Of a stretch of DNA of 9,058 nucleotides, positions 1-7,564 are shown piece after piece (positions within the stretch are counted from its first letter, which is position 1; each line of letters opens with the position of its first letter). The stretch covers positions 1 to 9,058 of the forward strand of contig JARGOW010000114.1 of NCBI GenBank assembly GCA_029212955.1, in the 5' to 3' direction. Under the pieces are notes generated by a model. That model made no database searches. It saw only the letters and a list, made by a program, of their open reading frames with translations, and was not told the DNA's origin. The position numbers were made by a program, and so were the translations under genes. This DNA is from Planctomycetota bacterium (GTDB lineage: Bacteria; Planctomycetota; UBA1135; GCA-002686595).

Positions 1-2
1 TG

Positions 3-185
3 GGAACCCACAGCTTCATGGCGTGCGTCGATTGCCACTTGACCGCTCCTATCAGTGCGGGGCCGGGAAGTTGCACCCACTGCCACTTCCACGAAGAGGG
101 GATCTCGGCGGACCAGCACATGGAAGTCAAACGATACGTGTGGTCCAGTCCGCAGTGCATTGCCTGCCATCCGGATGGGCATTGA
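3..185 (+). CDS. Multihaem c-type cytochrome, C-terminal fragment (5' end outside window)
   Basis: The frame is open from the window edge and ends at TGA 183-185, giving 60 residues with no start inside the window. Three CXXCH haem-attachment motifs are visible: CVDCH (codons at 24-38), CTHCH (72-86) and CIACH (156-170). Further histidines (near 9, 90, 117 and 180) could be distal axial ligands. Three haem sites in 60 residues is typical of small-domain multihaem cytochromes (cytochrome c3/c7-like or octahaem/nitrite-reductase-like tails), which carry electrons in the periplasm or at the cell surface. The total haem number and subfamily cannot be told because the N-terminus is missing. The protein ends 10 residues after the last motif begins, so that haem is close to the C-terminus. 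The gene converges on the minus-strand efflux/selenoprotein operon, so the two are separate transcription units. Haem-motif identity is seen directly; the function is family knowledge. Confidence 0.85.
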   Translation, partial: GTHSFMACVDCHLTAPISAGPGSCTHCHFHEEGISADQHMEVKRYVWSSPQCIACHPDGH

Positions 186-200
186 CAGGAATACGAGGGC

Positions 201-235
201 AAGAAAAAAGCGCCCAGGCCATGGGCCAGAGCGCT
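201..235 (-). terminator. Rho-independent terminator of the efflux-selW operon
   Basis: On the minus strand, arms at 235-224 and 220-209 form a stem of about 12 bp with a T-T mismatch and one G-T wobble, closed by a 3-nt loop (223-221). The outer five pairs are AGCGC/GCGCT and the inner four are GGCC/GGCC. A T-rich tract (208-201, TTTTTCTT) follows at once. The hairpin begins 21 nt after the selW stop codon. On the plus strand the same hairpin is followed by CCTGTTACGG and not a T-run, so it should act mainly on minus-strand transcripts, though it may slow polymerase leaving the convergent cytochrome gene. Confidence 0.85.
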
Positions 236-256
236 CCTGTTACGGTTTGGACCTGC

Positions 257-475
257 TTAGATCGAAGCCACAAAATCCGCCTCATCGGGGAAGCCGGAGT
301 TGTCGGCTAGTTTGTCCCACTTCTTTTCGCCGTTGATGTGCACCACGAAGGTGCCGCCGCCTCCGGGGGTGAGTTCGATTTGAGCGTTGGGGTGGCTCTT
401 GAGAATGGCGGCTTCCAAACTGGAAGCCTTGGGCAGATAGTTTCAAGCCGCGCAGTATTCGATCGAGATTTTCAT
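257..475 (-). CDS. selW: Selenoprotein W-like Rdx family protein, Sec encoded by in-frame TGA
   Basis: Read from ATG 475-473 to TAA 259-257, with TGA 445-443 as selenocysteine, this is a 72-residue protein. It starts MKISIEYC and has the redox motif C8-A9-A10-U11, followed by NYLPKASSLEAA. That is the classic start of the SelW/SelT/SelH (Rdx) thioredoxin-like fold: beta strand, CXXU loop, helix. Downstream are the family's glycine patch and strand (G38-G41, T42-F43-V44-V45), G49, W53 and the terminal G61-F62-P63 near a short acidic helix. The normal length for bacterial members is about 70-100 residues. No signal peptide is seen, so it is probably cytoplasmic. Rdx proteins are thought to be thiol/selenol oxidoreductases; their bacterial substrates are not established. 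The gene begins 23 nt after the upstream permease stop and ends just before a terminator, so it is the last operon gene. No Shine-Dalgarno is visible (a C-run precedes the ATG), so it may depend on coupling. Conventional calling would stop at C-A-A and lose the gene. Confidence 0.93.
410..428 (-). promoter_or_regulatory. Bacterial SECIS (bSECIS) hairpin inside selW
   Basis: On the mRNA strand, 428-422 (GGCTTCC) pairs perfectly with 416-410 (GGAAGCC) around the 5-nt loop AGTTT (421-417). The 7-bp stem starts 14 nt after the TGA and the loop starts 21 nt after it. This matches what is known of bacterial SECIS elements: a stem-loop in the coding region just 3' of UGA, a small apical loop with a G among its first two bases (G at 420), and roughly 16-37 nt between UGA and loop. 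It should recruit SelB-GTP-Sec-tRNA to the ribosome. The same bases encode residues K16 to A23 of the protein. The hairpin is seen directly; its SECIS function is inferred. Confidence 0.85.
443..445 (-). other. Selenocysteine (UGA) codon of selW
   Basis: This TGA falls at residue 11, exactly at the second position of the CXXU redox motif of the Rdx family. The frame stays open for a further 61 codons that carry family-specific residues, and a SECIS-like hairpin follows. A sequencing error or true stop is therefore unlikely. Confidence 0.92.
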
Positions 476-498
476 GGGGGAGATTGTACCGGTCGGGA

Positions 499-3400
499 TC
501 AGGATTTGTCGGCCTGTTGCACGGTGAGGGGCTGGGGGGTGGCCGCACCGGAAGGAGCGTCCGCGTTCCGGCCTCCCAGGAATCCCAGGCGCAGGGTGCG
601 GACTAGGAACATGCGGAAATCCTCGAGTAGGGTGTAGGCCAGTGGCACCACCCAAAGAGTGAAGAACGTCGAGAAGGCCAGCCCTCCGGCCACCAGGGTG
701 GCTAGAACCCGGTAGTCGAGACCCTTGCCATCGTAGGCGGACAGGGTGATCGGCAGGAGTCCAAAGACCGTCGTCATGGCCGTCATAAGAATGGGCCGGA
801 CCCGGGCACGGGCGCCTTCGAGCACCGCATCATGGCGATTCAGACCATCCTCCGTATGCAGGCGGTGGATCTTATCCAGAAGCACGATGCCGTTGTTGAC
901 CACAACGCCCACCAGCAGGATGAATCCAATCCAACCCATGGAGTCGAAGGTGGGATTGAAGAAGTACAAGGACCACAGGGCTCCGACCACGGCGAAGGGA
1001 ACGGTGGTCATGACCGCGGCCGGCAGGATGACCGACTCGAAGAGCACCGCCATGACCAGCGTCACGAGCAACATGCTCATGATGGCCGCGATGAGCATTT
1101 GATTGTTCTGCTCGTTGCGTTCGGCGAAGGCGCTCACGTCCCGACCCAGGCTGTATCCCTTAGGCATGTTGAGCCCCTCCAGCGCGTCGTAACCCGCCTG
1201 CTGGATTTGAACCTTGCTGTTGGCATCGGTCAGGCGGGCATTGATCGAAAACGTGGTTTGTCCATTCGAGCGCCAAATCTCCCGGCTGCCCGGCTGGAAA
1301 TCGAGTTTTCCATAGCTGGCCAGGGCCACCGCGCCCTCCCCGTTCCATACGTTCAGGTTGCGCAGGGTGTCGAGCCCGGCGATTTTCTCCTGGTCATATT
1401 CGATGAGCAGGGGGATCTCCCGGCCTTCTTCCTGGTAGCGTGCCAGTTGGGCACCGCGCAGGGCCCAGGAGACGTTTTCTAGGGTGCTTTGGGATGTGGT
1501 ACCAAACTCAAAGGCTGCTTCCCGGTCCAGGATCAGGCGCACTTGTTCCGGAGCGCTTTCCAGGGGGGATTCGACGTCGGTCAATCCCGAAACGCCGCGC
1601 AGGATCTCCACGGCTTCAGCGCCCAAGCGTTCGAGCTCTTCGGAGTGGCTCCCGCGCAGGAGGAATTGCACCTGCTGGTTGTTGGCGTCGCCCAGGGCCT
1701 GTTCGTCGCCAAAGCGCAGGGAGTGGCCTGGGAAGCGTGGAACCTCGCGCTGCAACCGATGCCGCAGGGCCTCCATCTTGTCCTTGCTGCTGGTGCCTTG
1801 TGCGAAATGCAAGCCGATGCGTCCCCGGGTGGATCGGAAGCGGGCGGAGACGTGTTCGAAGCCGAGTTCTTCTCTGCGCTTTTCAAAGTACTGCTCGTAT
1901 TTGCGCATTTCACGGCTGGCCTGGGCCAAGGTGAAGTTGTCCTCCAGGCGCACGCGCATGATCAGTTCCGAGGAGTCCTCGTCCTGTCCGAAGGAGGCCA
2001 TCTCCAGCTTTCCGATCGGGAAGGAAATCGTGAACAAGACCAAGACCGAGAGGATGCAGGCCAACATCCGGTGGTGGAGGGTCCATTCCAGCAGACGGTG
2101 GTTGGCGGATTGAATCCATGCTAGGGGGGAGTCACCCTGGGGAACGCGGAACTCGAATCCACGGACAGCCGATGGTTGCTTGCGCAGGACCGGCAGGGCA
2201 AAGAGCAAGAGCACGGTCCCTACCACAAAGAGGACCCCGTAAATCACGGGGCTGGAATCGGGGGGGTTGGAAAGCCCCATGGCCTGTAGCTGTTGATTCC
2301 ACTGGAAGGTTTCCCTTCCCACATACCAGGATCGACCGATCAAGAGACCCAAAGCCACCACAAGCATCAAGCGCAAGGGTGTGAACAGGCGCACCAGTGG
2401 CGTGCTCACCCGGTGCATGAACCAGATCAGAACCTGCCAGGCGAAGAGTACCGCTCCGATGCAATAGGCCAGGCCGCGAACGGGCAAGGCCGACAGTTTG
2501 CCCAGCAGGGCAAACGGGCCCTTGACCCAATCGGGACGGGGCGCACCCATCAGATACGCCAGAACCGGAAGGAAGAAGAGGGCCACCATCAAGCTGAACA
2601 GCAACGCCAGGGAGAGCGGGCGGGTCATGGCTTGGATGAAGACCGCCATCATGGGGTCTTTGATGGTGAAGACCAGGGGCAGGAAAACCACCAGGGTGGT
2701 AATCGTGGCCAGGGAAATCGCCAGACCCACTTCCCGGGCCCCGTGTGCGGAGGATTCCTTACGGCCCATGCCCTCGTTTCGCATGCGCGAAATGTTTTCG
2801 ATCACCACCACCGAATTGTCCACCAGCATGCCCAGGGCCAGGGTCAATCCGGTCATCGTCAGGATGTTGAAGGAACCCCCGGTGAAGTACTCATAGACCA
2901 ATGCCAGGAGTACGGAAACCGGGATCGACATGGCGACCACCAGTGTGGTGCGCAATCTGCGCAGGAACAGGAGAAGCACGATGATGGCCAGTCCGCCGCC
3001 CCAAAGCGCGGTGCTCTGCAGGCGCGAAAGCGAGGCCTCGATCACTTCCCCCTGGTCGAACAGTGTGGCGATCTTGATGCGCCCATTGAGCTTGGGGTCG
3101 TTGTTCAACTCCTCCAGTAGCTCGGCCACACCGCGGGCCGTGTTGACCACGTTGGCATTGCTTTCCCTTTGCACCATGCCGTAGTAGGCGCGCCGTCCGT
3201 CCACCCTGGAGAGCCAGTCGCGCACACTCTTCGTACGCATGACAATGCCCACATCATTGATTGTTTGCCCGTTGCCTATGGGGTAGTCGCGAATCTCCTG
3301 CAGATCGTCAAAGCGCATGTCGGAGCGCAATAGCAGCTCCTTGTGGCCGGACTTGATCTCTCCCAGGGGTTTGGAGAAATTGTCTCGGGACATGCGCTGG

Positions 3401-4026
3401 ATCAGCGCCCCGATGTCCATGTTTGCTGCTCTGACCTTGGTTTCGTCCAGCAAAATACGGATGGCTTCGTCGAGCATGCCCCAAATGTCGACCTTGCTCA
3501 CGCCTTCGATGGCCTCGATGCGTCGCTGGACATGCTGCTCGATCAGGAATGAAGGGTTGGCCTCATTCTCATCCACCATGAGGATGAAGACCATGATCGG
3601 AGGTTCCCCGTCGTCATTGGCCCATACCCCAATGCGCGTCACCGTATCGGGCAGGCGCGGACGGGCCCGTTCGATTCGGTCCCGCAGTTCAGCCCGGGCC
3701 AGCTCCAGATTGCCATCGCCCTTGAATTGGACGCGTACCCGCACGCTGTCATCGTCGGAGCGGGACCACATGTCCTCCACGTCGGGCAGGGTGCGGAATT
3801 CCTCCTCGAGGACAGCGGCGACCTTGGATTCGTTTTCGTTGGCCGAAGATCCAGGGTGGTTGACAAATACGGAAAAACGGGAGCCTTCGATGCCCCCCGG
3901 AATCAGTTGAACGGGCAAGCCGAAGTAGCTGATCAATCCCAGGACGGTGAGTGAAACCAATATGACCATGGTCCCGATGGGGCGGGATACGATCAGGTGG
4001 AAGAAATCGCGCGGATGCTTCTTCAT
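499..4026 (-). CDS. RND efflux permease, HAE1-like, second of pair, with extra central membrane segments
   Basis: This 1175-residue inner-membrane proton-driven exporter has the RND plan. TM1 is at about 18-36, the first periplasmic porter/docking loop at about 37-335, TM2-TM6 at about 340-492, TM7 at about 654-671, the second periplasmic loop at about 672-970, and TM8-TM12 at about 975-1135. TM4 carries GMLVDNSVVVIEN (D403, N404), the proton-relay region. TM10 carries VGVVVNNGIVLLD (N1044, N1045) where AcrB has its relay lysine. The protein exceeds the usual 1020-1050 residues because the TM6-TM7 linker (about 495-650) contains three extra hydrophobic stretches: 517-537, 551-569 and 594-614. 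The start is supported by GAGGTGA nine nt upstream, inside the end of the preceding permease gene. The stop of that gene is 1 nt away, so translational coupling is likely. With the neighbouring permease and adaptor it probably forms an MdtBC-like mixed pump. The substrate is unknown. The sequence resembles drug/solvent/lipid exporters (HAE1) more than metal exporters (CusA/CzcA), but that is a judgement by eye. Confidence 0.93.
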   Translation of the reverse strand: MKKHPRDFFHLIVSRPIGTMVILVSLTVLGLISYFGLPVQLIPGGIEGSRFSVFVNHPGSSANENESKVAAVLEEEFRTLPDVEDMWSRSDDDSVRVRVQFKGDGNLELARAELRDRIERARPRLPDTVTRIGVWANDDGEPPIMVFILMVDENEANPSFLIEQHVQRRIEAIEGVSKVDIWGMLDEAIRILLDETKVRAANMDIGALIQRMSRDNFSKPLGEIKSGHKELLLRSDMRFDDLQEIRDYPIGNGQTINDVGIVMRTKSVRDWLSRVDGRRAYYGMVQRESNANVVNTARGVAELLEELNNDPKLNGRIKIATLFDQGEVIEASLSRLQSTALWGGGLAIIVLLLFLRRLRTTLVVAMSIPVSVLLALVYEYFTGGSFNILTMTGLTLALGMLVDNSVVVIENISRMRNEGMGRKESSAHGAREVGLAISLATITTLVVFLPLVFTIKDPMMAVFIQAMTRPLSLALLFSLMVALFFLPVLAYLMGAPRPDWVKGPFALLGKLSALPVRGLAYCIGAVLFAWQVLIWFMHRVSTPLVRLFTPLRLMLVVALGLLIGRSWYVGRETFQWNQQLQAMGLSNPPDSSPVIYGVLFVVGTVLLLFALPVLRKQPSAVRGFEFRVPQGDSPLAWIQSANHRLLEWTLHHRMLACILSVLVLFTISFPIGKLEMASFGQDEDSSELIMRVRLEDNFTLAQASREMRKYEQYFEKRREELGFEHVSARFRSTRGRIGLHFAQGTSSKDKMEALRHRLQREVPRFPGHSLRFGDEQALGDANNQQVQFLLRGSHSEELERLGAEAVEILRGVSGLTDVESPLESAPEQVRLILDREAAFEFGTTSQSTLENVSWALRGAQLARYQEEGREIPLLIEYDQEKIAGLDTLRNLNVWNGEGAVALASYGKLDFQPGSREIWRSNGQTTFSINARLTDANSKVQIQQAGYDALEGLNMPKGYSLGRDVSAFAERNEQNNQMLIAAIMSMLLVTLVMAVLFESVILPAAVMTTVPFAVVGALWSLYFFNPTFDSMGWIGFILLVGVVVNNGIVLLDKIHRLHTEDGLNRHDAVLEGARARVRPILMTAMTTVFGLLPITLSAYDGKGLDYRVLATLVAGGLAFSTFFTLWVVPLAYTLLEDFRMFLVRTLRLGFLGGRNADAPSGAATPQPLTVQQADKS

Positions 4027-4027
4027 G

Positions 4028-7000
4028 CTATTGGGTCACCTCTTCCGTGGGTTGGGGGTCCAGGTCGCGACGCATCAAAAGGGAATAGAGCACCGGAACC
4101 ACGAGCAGGGTCAGCACGGTGGACGATGCCAGGCCCGTGACAACGGTCACGGCCATGGGCGCTCGCATTTCGGCTCCCTCGCCGGCACCAAAGCCTGCCA
4201 TGAGGGGTCCGATCCCGGGCAGGTGGGCCAACCATCCGGTGAGGGGGAGAAGTCCCAGGATCGTGGTGAGCGTGGTCATCATGATCGGGCGCAGTCGGGC
4301 GCCGCCGGCTTCCAGGATGGCCTGGTGTACCTGCAAGCCTTCCGTGCGCTTTTGATTGATTCGGTCCACCAGGACGATGGCGTTGTTCACCACGATTCCC
4401 GCCAGCAGAATCATGCCAACGAAAACCACGACCGAGACGGGGATCGAAAGGGAGTACAGGGTGTAAACCACTCCAATGCCCGCCAGGGGAACGCTGAACA
4501 GGATGATGAACGGCTGCAGCAGGGATTCGAACTGGGTGGCCATGACCACATAAACCAGGAAAATCGCAAGCAGGAGGGCTAGGGTCAAGCTGCGTCGACT
4601 GGAGTCCAATTCGCGCTTTTGGCCACCCATTTCCACGATCACGCCATCGGGCACTCGCAACGAATTGAGCAAGCCATCGATGGTGCGCGCCGTTCCGCCC
4701 AGGTCCAAGCTGGTCGTGCTGGCGGTCACCAAAACCGCGCGGGTGTTTCCAATGCGGCGGATTTCGGCGGGGCCTTGAACTTGGCTCAGGCTCGCGACTG
4801 CGGAGAGCGGAATCGGATTGTCCGATTCGGGATTCACGATGAGTGCGCGAATGTCCTCGAGGGTTCCCAGTCGATCTTGATCCGCGCGAACCCGAACCTC
4901 GATGCGCTCTTCCCCTTCGACAAAGCGCGTATCCACCCGCCCCAGGACCTGGTCCCGCACGAAGTCGGACATGGCGCCGATGTCCAGGTCAAAGGCCAGG
5001 GCCTTGTCCCGGTCGAAGATCAGTAGGGCTTCGGGGTGCCCGTCTTGAAGGGTTGTGCGAACGTCGCTAAGGCCGGGCATTTCGGTGAGGATATTCTGCA
5101 CCTCCCCAGCCACCTCCGCCAATACGGCCAGGTCGTGCCCGCGCACTTCGATGGAAATAGGGGCTTCGAGCGTGAAGGGGGTCGGCCTGCGGAAGGTGGG
5201 GGGCTTGGCCAGGGAGGGTTCCGATTCGATGATGCGGCGAACCCGTTCCTGTACGATTCCTTCGCGTTCCTTGGATCGATACTCGGGTTCCAGACGAACC
5301 GTCAGTCGGGCCGTGTTTTCGCCTTCGATCTCCCGGGTGAGGGTGTCGCTTTCCACTCCCACCATAAGCGCGGTTCCGGCGACTCCTTCCACCCTGCGAA
5401 CATCGTTTTCCATACCCCGATAAATGGTCTCGGAGATGTCGATGGGGGTGCCCACACCCAGGGCCATAAAGGCCGTGAACTCACCCTGATGAATTTCGGG
5501 CAAGAGTTCGAGAGCCAGATCATGGGAGCGATCCCAAGCACCCCAGCCGAGCAGTCCCACGCCGGCAAGGACCACGATCGGGAGTTTCAGCGACGCGCCG
5601 AGCACGCGGGGGTAGATCCACTCCAGCCGACTCCAAAGCACATCGAAAGTAAAGCGGCGAATGAAGCCCAGGATCCAGAGGACGAAGATCGGAAGGACCA
5701 AGAACAGCAGGGCAATGCGGATGATCACGAACAGGGTCACCCTGAATGCCAGCAATGCCAGGCTCGATGGAATCTGCATCAGGCCCCAGTCCAAGCCGTG
5801 CAGAAGCTGTTCTTCACAGAACCGGTCAAAGAACTTTCCGAAGCGAATCATGACCCGGCTGGGCTCTTCACGGAAGCAACGCCAGCTCGCTCCAATCCAC
5901 GCGTATCCCCCGTGGAATGCCTGGGGGGATGCCAGAAGTTGCCGGGAGGCCAGCATGGGGATGAACAGCAGGGCCACCGCCAGGGAAACCAGCAGGGATG
6001 AAACCACGGTGACCGCCTGGTCGGTGAAGATCTGTCCTGCGATGCCTTCCACGAAAACGATGGGGGCAAAAATTGCAACGGTGGTCAACGTGGATGCGGT
6101 GATCGCGCCCGCCACTTCCCGGACTCCGCGGATGGAGGCTTGCACCAGATCATCGCCCTCATCCCGGCAGCGGGTGATCGATTCCAACACCACGATGGCA
6201 TTGTCCACCAACATGCCAATACCGAGGGCCAGTCCACCCAGCGACATGATGTTTAAGGAAACGCCCGACAGCAGCATGGGGGCGAAGGTTCCGATGACGG
6301 AGATGGGAATCGCCACCGCGATGATCAGCGTGGCGGTGACCCGGCGCAGGAAAAGCCACATGACGATCACGGCGAAGATCGCCCCCAGCATGCCAGCCTG
6401 ACGCACGTCGCTGACCGCCGCTTCGATGAACACCGACTGGTCGGAGAGCAATTCGAAGCTGGCGTCCTTGCGTTGCGTATAGGCCAGTTGGGTCAACTTG
6501 CGCTTGTCCCCCCAGTTCAACGCCTGGGCATCCTTGGCCGCCCGCTGGGCCAGGCGCTGCTGCTCTTCCGTTCCGAAGACGATCTGCCGCACTTGTCGCG
6601 CCACGTCCACGATGTTGGCTCCAGCCTCGCGGAAGACCGTGATCTCCACGGCTTCGGAACCACCGATGCGCGTGACGACCTCCCGTTCCGCGTAGGTGCG
6701 TTCGATGGTGGCCACATCCTTGATGCGGATGGTGGCGTTGTCCCGGCGTTCCAAGGCCAGGTTCGCGATTTCGTCAACGGACTTAAACTCGTTGAGCGTG
6801 CGGACGAGGTAATCCGTGGACCCCTCGCGGATTTGGCCGGCGGAGGCGTTCAGGTTTTCCTGGGCCAGACGCGTTCCGATCAGGCTGGGCGTGATGGCCA
6901 TGGCGGCCAAGCGGTCGGGATCCACCTGGATCAGAATCTCTTCTTCCAGCCCGCCGTGGACCTGGACCGCGGCCAGCCCTTTGATGGATTCCAACTGCCG

Positions 7001-7561
7001 TTTGATGCGCTGTTCGGCGAGCCAGCGGAGGCGGATCAATGCCTCGGGGTTGTCCTCGACCAGGGCCGTGCTTTCCGCTTCGCCATCCTTGATGGGGGCG
7101 CGAATTCCGACGCGCAGAATTGGATCCAGGTTTGGGTCGTAGCGCAGAATAAGCGGGCGCTCCGCATTGTTTGGCAAGAACACGCTGTCCAGCCGGTCGC
7201 GGACCTCCTGCACGGCAAAGGTCATATTCGTGCCCCAGGTGAATTCCAGAAGCACGTCGGAGGTCTCCGCGCGACTGATAGAGCTGGAGCGAACCAAGCC
7301 GTTGAGCGTGGAAAGGGATTCGGACACCCGCTCGGAGATGCGATCTTCCACGTCCTCGGGTGCGGCACCGGGATAGGTGGTGCGAACGGTCAGCGTCGGA
7401 TAGCTGATTTCGGGCAGCAGATCCATGGGCAGCCGGTCGAGGCTGACCATTCCGAAAAGGGCCACCGCCAGGAAGATACACGTGACCGCCACGGGCCGCT
7501 TGGGCACCATGGCGAGTATCCCACGGGTCTGGGGCGTCTCGCTTTGGGGGGAGTCGGACAT
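4028..7561 (-). CDS. RND efflux permease, HAE1-like, first of pair
   Basis: This 1177-residue inner-membrane RND exporter has TM1 at about 24-44, followed by the family signatures LPMDLLPEISYPTLTV (44-59) and YPGAAPEDVE (63-72), porter domains up to about 388, TM2-TM6 at about 390-537, TM7 at about 659-675, a second periplasmic loop at about 678-988, and TM8-TM12 at about 990-1162. TM4 has GIGMLVDNAIVVLES (D453, N454). TM10 has AGIVVNNAIVLVD (N1059, N1060). It is longer than usual for two visible reasons: a charged Gln/Lys-rich insertion at about 328-366 just before TM2, and an extra 38-residue hydrophobic stretch at 597-634 in the TM6-TM7 linker, after an amphipathic region at 560-596. The ATG lies 3 nt after the adaptor's TAG; a weak GGAG sits 12 nt upstream. 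It is likely to partner the adaptor upstream and the non-identical permease downstream. The substrate cannot be read from the sequence, and no outer-membrane channel gene is present here. Confidence 0.95.
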   Translation of the reverse strand: MSDSPQSETPQTRGILAMVPKRPVAVTCIFLAVALFGMVSLDRLPMDLLPEISYPTLTVRTTYPGAAPEDVEDRISERVSESLSTLNGLVRSSSISRAETSDVLLEFTWGTNMTFAVQEVRDRLDSVFLPNNAERPLILRYDPNLDPILRVGIRAPIKDGEAESTALVEDNPEALIRLRWLAEQRIKRQLESIKGLAAVQVHGGLEEEILIQVDPDRLAAMAITPSLIGTRLAQENLNASAGQIREGSTDYLVRTLNEFKSVDEIANLALERRDNATIRIKDVATIERTYAEREVVTRIGGSEAVEITVFREAGANIVDVARQVRQIVFGTEEQQRLAQRAAKDAQALNWGDKRKLTQLAYTQRKDASFELLSDQSVFIEAAVSDVRQAGMLGAIFAVIVMWLFLRRVTATLIIAVAIPISVIGTFAPMLLSGVSLNIMSLGGLALGIGMLVDNAIVVLESITRCRDEGDDLVQASIRGVREVAGAITASTLTTVAIFAPIVFVEGIAGQIFTDQAVTVVSSLLVSLAVALLFIPMLASRQLLASPQAFHGGYAWIGASWRCFREEPSRVMIRFGKFFDRFCEEQLLHGLDWGLMQIPSSLALLAFRVTLFVIIRIALLFLVLPIFVLWILGFIRRFTFDVLWSRLEWIYPRVLGASLKLPIVVLAGVGLLGWGAWDRSHDLALELLPEIHQGEFTAFMALGVGTPIDISETIYRGMENDVRRVEGVAGTALMVGVESDTLTREIEGENTARLTVRLEPEYRSKEREGIVQERVRRIIESEPSLAKPPTFRRPTPFTLEAPISIEVRGHDLAVLAEVAGEVQNILTEMPGLSDVRTTLQDGHPEALLIFDRDKALAFDLDIGAMSDFVRDQVLGRVDTRFVEGEERIEVRVRADQDRLGTLEDIRALIVNPESDNPIPLSAVASLSQVQGPAEIRRIGNTRAVLVTASTTSLDLGGTARTIDGLLNSLRVPDGVIVEMGGQKRELDSSRRSLTLALLLAIFLVYVVMATQFESLLQPFIILFSVPLAGIGVVYTLYSLSIPVSVVVFVGMILLAGIVVNNAIVLVDRINQKRTEGLQVHQAILEAGGARLRPIMMTTLTTILGLLPLTGWLAHLPGIGPLMAGFGAGEGAEMRAPMAVTVVTGLASSTVLTLLVVPVLYSLLMRRDLDPQPTEEVTQ
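4036..4042 (-). promoter_or_regulatory. Shine-Dalgarno of second RND permease
   Basis: GAGGTGA on the minus strand lies nine nt before ATG 4026, within the last codons of the upstream permease. It fixes the start codon and suggests re-initiation by ribosomes finishing the upstream gene, whose TAG stop is one base before the ATG. Confidence 0.75.
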
Positions 7562-7564
7562 CGC

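Noticed and set aside
209..235. Hairpin as a shared bidirectional terminator for the cytochrome
   Set aside because: The stem is nearly symmetric but the plus-strand side is followed by CCTGTTACGG with no T-run, so only the minus-strand direction is supported.
499..501. TGA stop of the second permease as another possible Sec codon
   Set aside because: The permease is complete at this point, the residues after the TGA resemble nothing, and the frame closes after eight codons at a TGA overlapping the selW start. It is a true stop.
282..548. 88-codon minus-strand open frame across selW
   Set aside because: It is a different frame from the Rdx-family reading and has Arg/Pro/His-rich composition without family features.
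443..655. 70-codon minus-strand open frame ending at the TGA
   Set aside because: Only its last ten residues are real (the start of the selenoprotein). The upstream part overlaps the second permease in another frame and is Pro/Arg/His-rich noise.
832..2124. Long plus-strand open frames (832-1482, 1440-1934, 1484-2113, 1489-2124)
   Set aside because: All are antisense to the second permease, overlap one another and show no domain or plausible start context.
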